This document shows positions 1 through 5,550 of a DNA stretch of 8,106 nucleotides, in pieces (position 1 is the stretch's first letter; every line of letters starts with the position of its first letter). Location of the stretch: positions 1 through 8,106 of the forward strand of contig JADHXT010000146.1 in NCBI GenBank assembly GCA_016782825.1. Reading direction: 5' to 3'. Both the position numbers and the translations under genes were made by a program. The notes under the pieces were generated by a model. It was not told where the DNA came from. It searched no databases and saw nothing but the letters and a program-made list of their open reading frames with translations. The stretch comes from Candidatus Brocadiia bacterium (GTDB taxonomy: Bacteria; Planctomycetota; PUPC01; DSUN01).

Positions 1-579
1 CTCGCCGCCCGCACCCCGCCGCCCGTCCTGCCCACCAACGCCAAGCGCAGTGCTTACACCGGACGCTTCCTCTGCCTCACCGTGCACAACACCCAGGAGG
101 CCGGCGTGCCCCGCACAGGCCGCCTAGTGCGCCTCATCGAGGGCCTGCCTGTGGACACCCGCCACAGCACGCAAACGAACCCGTGGGAGGTGTGGAAGAA
201 CCACGGCGGCGCCATTGCCCGCGTTCTCGGCACCGTGCCGCTCGCCGCCGACGGCAGCTTCCACGTCGAGGCCCCCGCCGACCGCCTCGTCCACTTCCAG
301 GTGCTCGACAGCGACCGCCGCGTCGTCGGCAACCAGCTCACGTGGATCTACACGCGCCCCGGCGAAAGCCGCTCGTGCATCGGCTGCCACGAGCGCCCCG
401 ACACCACGCCGCAGCTCCGCCTCCGCCCCCAGGCCCAGGCCGCCGAGCCCATCCCCCTCCTGCCCACGGGCGGCGACGAATTCCGCTACCGCGCCAAGGC
501 CTGGCTCAAAGGCGCCCTCCCCGCCGCCGTCGAGGAGCGCACCCGCACCGTCCGTGCCATCAATCTCCTGGCGCGATGA
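1..579 (+). CDS. HzsA-related c-type haem protein, C-terminal part (5' end outside window)
   Basis: The reading frame is open from the first base to TGA at 577-579, so this is the last 192 residues of a longer protein. The visible part resembles the C-terminus of the HzsA-related proteins (similar to the hydrazine synthase alpha subunit) common in Planctomycetota. It has a stretch like 'GTVPLAADGSFHVEAPAD', which looks like a beta-sandwich segment, followed by 'PGESRSCIGCHE'. The CIGCH at 376-390 is a CxxCH site for covalent c-type haem, so the mature protein should be periplasmic or otherwise extracytoplasmic. Only one haem motif is visible; others may lie upstream. About 62 residues follow the motif. 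The family is widespread in bacteria that do not perform anammox, so this is not evidence of hydrazine synthesis; its role is probably electron transfer or an unknown redox reaction. Family assignment is from pattern recognition of this fragment only. Confidence 0.8.
   Translation, partial: LAARTPPPVLPTNAKRSAYTGRFLCLTVHNTQEAGVPRTGRLVRLIEGLPVDTRHSTQTNPWEVWKNHGGAIARVLGTVPLAADGSFHVEAPADRLVHFQVLDSDRRVVGNQLTWIYTRPGESRSCIGCHERPDTTPQLRLRPQAQAAEPIPLLPTGGDEFRYRAKAWLKGALPAAVEERTRTVRAINLLAR
376..390 (+). other. CxxCH haem c attachment motif
   Basis: The codons tgc-atc-ggc-tgc-cac encode C-I-G-C-H within the HzsA-related fragment. The two cysteines would form thioethers with haem and the histidine would be the proximal ligand. 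It is preceded by a conserved-looking 'W-x-Y-x-R-P-G-E' stretch, as in other proteins of this family. Confidence 0.85.
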
Positions 580-581
580 GG

Positions 582-598
582 GTGGCGAAGGACGCCAC
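582..598 (+). terminator. Small hairpin after the haem-protein gene, weak terminator candidate
   Basis: GTGGCG (582-587) and CGCCAC (593-598) are perfect inverted repeats around a 5-base loop, three bases after the TGA of the upstream gene. There is no T-tract after the stem, so it does not look like a classical intrinsic terminator. In DNA this GC-rich a 6-bp stem can arise by chance. It may instead protect the mRNA end or have no function. Confidence 0.2.
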
Positions 599-643
599 GC
601 CACGACCAGCTCCCTGCGATGTGCGGATGGCCCGGAGTCGCGC

Positions 644-649
644 TATACT
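644..649 (+). promoter_or_regulatory. Candidate -10 box (TATACT) upstream of the duplicated-domain protein
   Basis: TATACT matches the sigma70 -10 consensus at five of six positions and stands out in a very GC-rich gap. It lies 37 bases before the start codon at 687. No convincing -35 hexamer is found 15-19 bases upstream. A similar element (cgTATACA) precedes the next transcription unit. Confidence 0.45.
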
Positions 650-673
650 TCTGTAGCTGACCAGGGGCTGTCC

Positions 674-680
674 AAGGAGG
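674..680 (+). promoter_or_regulatory. Strong Shine-Dalgarno (AAGGAGG)
   Basis: AAGGAGG ends six bases before the ATG at 687 and fixes that start. It is near-perfect anti-16S complementarity. Confidence 0.8.
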
Positions 681-686
681 ACGGAG

Positions 687-1952
687 ATGGCGAGAGTCGC
701 TACGTTTGTGGGTGCTGCGGTTCTCTGGGTAGTATCGGGCTCCCTGCCTGCGACGGAGGCGGCGGGCCCCGTCGGTGCGGAAGCGGCCAACCCGCTGTTT
801 GCGCTCATGCCCGAGCTGCGGCAGGCGGCGGCGCCGACGTGGGTGAAGGCGGGCCTGCGCCTCACCTTCTACAGTGCGGCGGCCAGCGTGCCGGGCAATC
901 CCTACGACTACACGCGGGACAACAAGGGCGATTGGGCGGACAAGAACGGGCGCCGCTGGAACCGCAGCGACTCGCCCGGCCCCGGCGGCCACGGGTTCAC
1001 GCAGGTGAACGTGGTGGCGCTCGACGCGACGACAGCGGTGCTCGACATCCGCAGCTATGGTTTTGTGAACCTGACCCAGGGGCCGATCCTTCACAGCATC
1101 GCCTGCCACATCGGCGTGCCGGGAGCCGGTGCCGACTACTGGGTGAACCCCGCCGCCCTTCAGGGCCTCGCCGAGCGGCGCACGGTCGACGTGGTGGTGA
1201 TGCGCATGCCTTACACCGTGGAGGGCAGGACCTATCAGGCCATCCGCCTCCAGGCCAACCAGCCCACTGGCCACGTGGCCGCCGTGTATGACCTCAAGAC
1301 CGGTGTGCTGCTCCACTCGAACAGTGCCGTCACCACCGCTGCCACCACGCTGCCAAAGGACCCCCAGCAGGGCCACACGTTGCAGGGCTCGCGCACCGCT
1401 CTCGTCCAGACCACCTTCAAGAGCGTTCGCCAGCTCCACGTGCCGTGGGCTGCGGCGGCGCCCCCGCCCTGGCTGGCCACTCTGGCCCGTGCGGACTACC
1501 AGGGCAGCGCCACCGTGGTGATCCCCGGCTCGCCGGTCATACCCCTCCCGGCCACCATGAGCGCGCGCACCACCCAGCGCGGGCCGAACTGGATCCGCTG
1601 CACCCTTACGGCCGCGCTCACCGCGCCGGCCGGCATGCCGTCGGCGCCCAACGCGCTGGACCGCGTGAGCGGGCCCGCGCAGTTCGGCGGGATGTTTCTG
1701 CCGACCGGCGCGATGGCAGCGCTGCGGGCCGGCCAGACACTCGACACGGATCCCCACACCCGCGTGACGGTGACCGTGGCCCACGTGGGGCCCGGGCCGG
1801 GGGGCCGCAACGTGGTGCAGGTTTCCGAGGTCGGCCAGGGGCAGCGGCTGGACTACTTCTACGACGCGGCGTCGGGCATGCTCGTGGGCTACCGCGATCA
1901 GAACGACCACATCCGCCTCGTGCAGCAGTTCCAGCTCGTGGGCACGCAGTAG
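687..1952 (+). CDS. Secreted protein of unknown function with an internal domain duplication
   Basis: This 421-residue protein starts at an ATG behind a strong Shine-Dalgarno. Residues 1-26 look like a Sec signal peptide: Arg at position 3, a hydrophobic run, and an A-T-E-A-A region that could be cleaved. I do not recognise the family. The mature chain appears to contain two related units. Near residues 51-52 and 301-302 are 'PTWVKAGLRLT' and 'PNWIRCTLTAA'. Near 151-168 and 336-353 are 'YWVNPAALQGL' and 'MFLPTGAMAAL', each followed by a T-[VL]-D. Near 200-209 and 391-400 are 'VYDLKTGVLL' and 'FYDAASGMLV', which look like equivalent beta-hairpins. The second unit is shorter. A Pro/Ala-rich linker at about 253-262 separates them. 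It is a stand-alone unit: 107 bases separate it from the upstream gene and 82 from the downstream one. The predicted beta-rich structure suggests a binding or structural role outside the cytoplasm, but this is inference. Confidence 0.8.
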   Translation: MARVATFVGAAVLWVVSGSLPATEAAGPVGAEAANPLFALMPELRQAAAPTWVKAGLRLTFYSAAASVPGNPYDYTRDNKGDWADKNGRRWNRSDSPGPGGHGFTQVNVVALDATTAVLDIRSYGFVNLTQGPILHSIACHIGVPGAGADYWVNPAALQGLAERRTVDVVVMRMPYTVEGRTYQAIRLQANQPTGHVAAVYDLKTGVLLHSNSAVTTAATTLPKDPQQGHTLQGSRTALVQTTFKSVRQLHVPWAAAAPPPWLATLARADYQGSATVVIPGSPVIPLPATMSARTTQRGPNWIRCTLTAALTAPAGMPSAPNALDRVSGPAQFGGMFLPTGAMAALRAGQTLDTDPHTRVTVTVAHVGPGPGGRNVVQVSEVGQGQRLDYFYDAASGMLVGYRDQNDHIRLVQQFQLVGTQ

Positions 1953-1957
1953 GGCCT

Positions 1958-1986
1958 TTGCCTTCCCGCACCAGATTTCGTATACA
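1958..1986 (+). promoter_or_regulatory. Candidate sigma70-like promoter for the five-gene run
   Basis: TTGCCT at 1958-1963 (four of six matches to TTGACA) and TATACA at 1981-1986 (four of six to TATAAT) are separated by exactly 17 bases. They lie in the short gap just before the aldo/keto reductase gene, with the -10 box 48 bases before its ATG. This is the only sizeable gap before the downstream tightly packed genes. Matches are moderate, and the element rests on sequence alone. Confidence 0.5.
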
Positions 1987-2034
1987 TCAGGGAGTGGGTG
2001 TGGTTCCCTCTGCCCCTGCGAGGAGTGATGCGCC

Positions 2035-3003
2035 ATGCGACGACGCGAGTTCCTGCGAGCCGGCGCCACGGGCGCGGCGGCTGTTGCCCTGCGACAGCGG
2101 CTGGCGCTGGCGGCGCCGAAGCCGTCGAACGCTGCTGTGCTGCCGCAGCGCGCCTACAAGGACGACGTGAAGCTGTCCATCATCGGCTTCCCCGGCCTGG
2201 CCTTGAGCAAGATGAAGGACGAGAAGGAGATCGCCACCCTCGTCGCTGAGTCGGTGGAGCGCGGCTGCAACTACTTCGACGTGGCGCCCCGCTACGGCGA
2301 CGCCGAGGTGAAGCTCGGCCCGGCTCTCGCGCCGTTCCGCAAGAAGGTGTTCCTCGCCTGCAAGACGGCGCTCCGCAACCGCGACGGCGCGAAGATGGAG
2401 TTCGAGCGGTCCCTCGAACGGCTGAAGGCCGACCGCTTCGACCTCTACCAGCTCCACGTGCTGAAAGACGTGGAGAAGGACGTGGACGCCGTCTTCGCGA
2501 AGGGCGGCGTGATGGACTATCTGCTGGAGCAGAAGAAGGCCGGCCGCATCCGCTACCTGGGCTTCTCGGCCCACACCGAGGAGGCGGCACTGGCCGCGCT
2601 CGAGCGCGGCGTCTTCGACTCGATTCTCTTCCCCGTGAACTTCGGCTCGTACATGAAGGGCAAGTTCGGCCCTCGCGTGGTGGAGGATGCGAAGAAGCGC
2701 GGCGTGGCCGTGTGTGCCATCAAGACGTTCGCGCGGCAGTGGTGGCCGAAGGGCGACAAGACGCGCGGCGAGTGGCGGCTGTGGTATCAGCCGCTGCACG
2801 ACCGCGCCGAGGCCGATCTGTCGCTGCGGTTCACCATGGCCCAGGGCGCGGTGTCGGCAGTGCCGGCGGCGGACGCGCGGATCCACCGGCTGGCGATGGA
2901 CGTGGCCGGCGGCGTGAAGCCCGTCGGCGCCGACGAGCTGGCCACGCTGCGCGCGCTGGCCGACACGCTCAACCCCGTGTTCACACAGCACCGCGCGCCG
3001 TGA
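2035..3003 (+). CDS. Tat-exported aldo/keto reductase
   Basis: This 322-residue NAD(P)H-dependent oxidoreductase of the aldo/keto reductase superfamily carries a twin-arginine leader: R-R-R-E-F-L at residues 2-7, then an Ala-rich hydrophobic stretch to about residue 27. The TIM-barrel catalytic tetrad is visible as Asp82 and Tyr87 (in 'NYFDVAPRYG'), Lys110 ('LACKTA') and His141 ('LYQLHVL'). 'GRIRYLGFSAH' near 170-180 is the usual strand leading into the next helix, and 'GAVSAVPAAD' near 271-280 takes the place of the cofactor-binding V-I-P-G segment. There is no C-terminal ferredoxin-like Cys cluster, so it is the single-domain form. The ATG at 2035 has a GAGGAG sequence nine bases upstream. 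It is first in a tight run with the sulfatase gene, whose start is 17 bases after this stop. The substrate is unknown; a sugar-derived carbonyl or keto-glycoside is a guess from context. Export of a nicotinamide-dependent enzyme is noteworthy. Confidence 0.9.
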   Translation: MRRREFLRAGATGAAAVALRQRLALAAPKPSNAAVLPQRAYKDDVKLSIIGFPGLALSKMKDEKEIATLVAESVERGCNYFDVAPRYGDAEVKLGPALAPFRKKVFLACKTALRNRDGAKMEFERSLERLKADRFDLYQLHVLKDVEKDVDAVFAKGGVMDYLLEQKKAGRIRYLGFSAHTEEAALAALERGVFDSILFPVNFGSYMKGKFGPRVVEDAKKRGVAVCAIKTFARQWWPKGDKTRGEWRLWYQPLHDRAEADLSLRFTMAQGAVSAVPAADARIHRLAMDVAGGVKPVGADELATLRALADTLNPVFTQHRAP

Positions 3004-3008
3004 CCTGC

Positions 3009-3015
3009 AAGGAGG
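3009..3015 (+). promoter_or_regulatory. Shine-Dalgarno (AAGGAGG) fixing the sulfatase start
   Basis: AAGGAGG lies five bases before the ATG at 3021. The same frame is open further upstream through the aldo/keto reductase gene, but this site and the signal peptide right after 3021 show that the shorter start is the real one. Confidence 0.8.
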
Positions 3016-3020
3016 ACGAC

Positions 3021-4421
3021 ATGCCCGACCGTGCGACGGCGGTGAACCGCCGCGGCTTCCTGGCCACGACGGCCGCGCTGGCGGCGGGATGCGCCCGCTC
3101 GCTCCAGAGCCGCGAGACCCGCAGGCCCAACATCCTGCTCGTCCATACCGACGACCAGGCACAGTGGGCCATGGGCGCCTACGGCAACGCCGACATCCAC
3201 ACCCCCCACATGGACCGCGTGGCACGCGAGGGGGCGCTCTTCGAGCGGGCCTTCGTGTCCACCCCCGTCTGCTCGCCGGCGCGCGCCACCCTGATGACCG
3301 GCCTCGACAGCATCCAGCACGGCATCACCGACTGGATTCACCCCCGCGAGACCCTCGGCCTCGACGCGAAGTTCACCACCTTCCCCGAGTTGCTCAAGGC
3401 CGCTGGCTACCGTCTGGGCTACGTGGGCAAATGGCACATCGGCAAGGAGCCGAAGTACCACCCGCGCACCCGTGGCTTCGACCACTTCATGGGCTTCCTC
3501 GAGGGCGGCAACCGCCCAAAGGACCCCACGCTGGAGATCGACGGCAAGACGGCCAAACGCCCCGGCTGGCTGGTGGACCTGCTCACCGACGCGGCGCTCA
3601 ACTACATCGAGGCCAACAAGGCCGGGCCGTTCTTCTGCATGGTGAGCTACCGCGTGCCGCACGCGGCCTACACCCCCGTGCAGCCGCAGGACGCGGCCCA
3701 CTACCAGGGCAAGACGCTGAAGCTCTTCCCCGGCTCCGAGGTCAACCCCAAGCGGGTCGAGCGCCTCCTCGCGGCCTACTATGCCTGCTGCTCCGCCGCC
3801 GACCGCAACCTCGGCCGCCTGCTCGCCAAGCTCGACGACCTGGGCATTGCCGAAAACACCCTCGTGATCTTCACCGGCGACAATGGCTACATGGTCGGCC
3901 ACCACGGCCTCCACTCCAAGGGCAACGCCCACCGCCTCGGGCCGCCCGGCGGCTGCCGGCCCAACATGTTCGACCCCTCGGTGCTCGTGCCGCTGGCCAT
4001 CCGCTGGCCCGCCGTGGTCAAGCCCGGCACCCGCATCCCGCAGATGGTGGGGCAGATCGACTTCTTCGCCACCCTGTGCGACGTGGCTGGCGTCCCCGCC
4101 TCCCAGCGGCCGAAGACCGAGAGCGCCAGCTTCCTGCCGCTGCTCCAGGGCCGCACCATTCCGTGGCGCGACGCCTTCTTCGGAAGCTACGAGCAATACC
4201 AGTACAAACCCAAGGCCAGCCTGCGGATGGTCCGCACGAACGACTGGAAGCTCGTGTGCAACCTCGCCCCCGGGGGCACCGACGAACTCTACCACCTGGC
4301 GACCGATGCAGGCGAGACGAAGAACCTCATCGACGACCCCCAGGCCCAGGAGGTGCGCCGCCGCCTCGCCCAGCGGCTCGCCGTCTGGCAGCGGGAGCTG
4401 AACGACCGCGTCTTGAGATAG
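3021..4421 (+). CDS. Exported type I (formylglycine-dependent) sulfatase
   Basis: This 466-residue arylsulfatase-superfamily enzyme hydrolyses a sulfate ester or sulfamate. The maturation motif C-S-P-A-R (residues 84-88, bases 3270-3284), followed by 'ATLMTG', fits the CxPxR signature in which Cys84 is converted to formylglycine. Other family residues are visible: Asp44-Asp45 for metal binding ('VHTDDQ'), 'GKWH' at 136-139, His214 ('RVPH'), Asp287-Asn288 ('FTGDNG') and the 'HHGLHSKGN' stretch containing Lys300. The N-terminus has a Tat-type motif (N-R-R-G-F-L, residues 9-14) and then L-A-A-G-C ending at Cys24, which could be a lipobox, though Ala rather than Leu is at -3; it may be a Tat lipoprotein. 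Length is normal for the S1 family. Maturation needs a formylglycine-generating or anaerobic sulfatase-maturating enzyme encoded elsewhere. Neighbouring genes are 17 and 9 bases away, so it is in the operon. The substrate is likely a sulfated glycan, by analogy with related PVC bacteria, but the subfamily cannot be told by eye. Confidence 0.95.
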   Translation: MPDRATAVNRRGFLATTAALAAGCARSLQSRETRRPNILLVHTDDQAQWAMGAYGNADIHTPHMDRVAREGALFERAFVSTPVCSPARATLMTGLDSIQHGITDWIHPRETLGLDAKFTTFPELLKAAGYRLGYVGKWHIGKEPKYHPRTRGFDHFMGFLEGGNRPKDPTLEIDGKTAKRPGWLVDLLTDAALNYIEANKAGPFFCMVSYRVPHAAYTPVQPQDAAHYQGKTLKLFPGSEVNPKRVERLLAAYYACCSAADRNLGRLLAKLDDLGIAENTLVIFTGDNGYMVGHHGLHSKGNAHRLGPPGGCRPNMFDPSVLVPLAIRWPAVVKPGTRIPQMVGQIDFFATLCDVAGVPASQRPKTESASFLPLLQGRTIPWRDAFFGSYEQYQYKPKASLRMVRTNDWKLVCNLAPGGTDELYHLATDAGETKNLIDDPQAQEVRRRLAQRLAVWQRELNDRVLR

Positions 4422-4430
4422 GGGTGAGCC

Positions 4431-5537
4431 GTGAACTCGTGGCCGCTTCGAGGTGGGTGCTCTTCACGCCGCCTCGCGCTCGGTGTGCTCCTGGGGTTGG
4501 CCCTCGTGGCCCCAGTGCTTGCGCGCGAGAATGCCCCGCCGGTTTACGGGGACAAGGTTGACCTCCTGGCCTACGTTGACGGCGACGGCCAGGCGCACCG
4601 CATCACGACCGCCGAGGGCTGGCGGAGGCGTCGCGAGCACATCCTGGCCAGCATGCAGCTCGTGATGGGCGAGCTGCCCGCCGCCTCGCGGAAGGTGCCG
4701 CTGGACGTGCGATTGCACGAAGAGGTCCGCCTGCCGAAGTTCACACGCAAGAAGATCACCTTCGCCGTCGAGAAGGGCGACCGCGTGCCCGCCTACCTCC
4801 TCATCCCGCACGGGCTCGTGGGCAGAGCGCCGGCGATGCTGTGCCTGCACCCGACGTCGCGCCTCGGCAAGGGCGTGGCCGTGGGCCTCGGGCCGAAGCC
4901 CAACCGCAACCACGCCGAGGAGCTGGCCGAGCGAGGCTACGTGACTCTCGCACCGGACTACCCGAACATGGGCGACTACAAGGTCGACCCGCATGCGTAC
5001 GGCTACGCGAGCGCCACGATGAAGGGCATCTGGAACCACATGCGGGCGGTGGACCTGCTCCAGTCGCTGCCGCAGGTGGACCCCGAGCGCATCGGCTGCA
5101 TCGGGCACTCGCTCGGCGGCCACAACACGATGTTCCTCGCGGTGTTCGACCGGCGCATCAAGGTGATGGTGTCGAGCTGTGGGTTCAATGCCTTCGCCAA
5201 GTACAAGGGAGGCGACCTGACGGGCTGGAGCCACCGGGGCTATATGCCGCGGGTCGCGACGGCGTACGGGAAGGACCCGCGGCGGATGCCGTTCGACTTC
5301 ACGGAGGTCGTTGCCGCTCTTGCGCCGCGCCCGTTCTTTGTCAATGCTCCGCTGCGGGACGGCAACTTCGAGGTGTCGGGCGTGAAGGACTGTATTGCAG
5401 CGGCGAAGCCCGTGTACGAACTGCTCGGGGCCGCGGGCAAGCTCGTGGCCGCGTACCCGGAGGCGGGGCACGATTTCCCGCCCGACGCGAGGCGGGCCGC
5501 CTACGCGTTTGTGGACAAAGCCTTGGGCAAGAAGTGA
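4431..5537 (+). CDS. Secreted alpha/beta hydrolase (dienelactone hydrolase / acetyl xylan esterase-like)
   Basis: This 368-residue predicted serine hydrolase is translated from a GTG nine bases after the sulfatase stop, with only a weak GGGGTGAG ribosome site. No ATG lies between the GTG and the mature domain, and residues 13-32 form a good Sec signal (two Arg, then a Leu/Val-rich core, ending A-R-E). The nucleophile elbow is G-H-S-L-G-G with Ser227. His347 in 'AGHDFP' is the catalytic histidine, and Asp310 in 'PLRDGNFEV' is the likely acid. The 'LCLHPTS' at 137-143 resembles the oxyanion-hole strand of DLH-like hydrolases. About 100 residues precede the core, beginning with 'GWRRRREHILASMQLVMG', a helical region common in PVC exported hydrolases of this type. 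It probably removes an acyl or ester group outside the cytoplasm. Pairing with a sulfatase suggests joint trimming of a decorated substrate. The exact family (esterase versus peptidase) is uncertain. Confidence 0.9.
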   Translation: MNSWPLRGGCSSRRLALGVLLGLALVAPVLARENAPPVYGDKVDLLAYVDGDGQAHRITTAEGWRRRREHILASMQLVMGELPAASRKVPLDVRLHEEVRLPKFTRKKITFAVEKGDRVPAYLLIPHGLVGRAPAMLCLHPTSRLGKGVAVGLGPKPNRNHAEELAERGYVTLAPDYPNMGDYKVDPHAYGYASATMKGIWNHMRAVDLLQSLPQVDPERIGCIGHSLGGHNTMFLAVFDRRIKVMVSSCGFNAFAKYKGGDLTGWSHRGYMPRVATAYGKDPRRMPFDFTEVVAALAPRPFFVNAPLRDGNFEVSGVKDCIAAAKPVYELLGAAGKLVAAYPEAGHDFPPDARRAAYAFVDKALGKK

Positions 5538-5550
5538 CCGGGGTGCTGCT

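Noticed and set aside
215..1291. Plus-strand frame of 358 codons across the first gap
   Set aside because: It runs out of frame through the haem-protein end and the next gene. It is Pro/Ser/Arg-rich and unstructured, and competes with two better supported genes.
1989..2009. AGGGA/TCCCT inverted repeat in the leader of the reductase gene as a possible regulatory hairpin
   Set aside because: The stem is only five base pairs with an 11-base loop and no further supporting structure; it is expected by chance in such sequence.
486..2069. Minus-strand open frame of 527 codons opposite the duplicated-domain gene
   Set aside because: It is opposite a + strand gene with signal peptide, ribosome site and coherent protein. 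The translation is low-complexity, rich in Arg, Gly, Ala and His as expected from the antisense of GC-rich codons, with no recognisable domain.
2712..3020. Possible longer N-terminus of the sulfatase
   Set aside because: The extension overlaps the aldo/keto reductase, is Arg/Gly-rich without similarity to sulfatases, and would bury the Tat signal that begins right after the AAGGAGG and ATG at 3021.
2787..4295. Minus-strand open frame of 502 codons opposite the sulfatase gene
   Set aside because: It mirrors the sulfatase codons, has no recognisable motif, and arises from the scarcity of stop codons in GC-rich DNA.
5395..5550. Possible longer N-terminus of the transglutaminase-like protein
   Set aside because: It overlaps the 3' end of the hydrolase gene in another frame, and the export signal with lipobox begins only at 5551.
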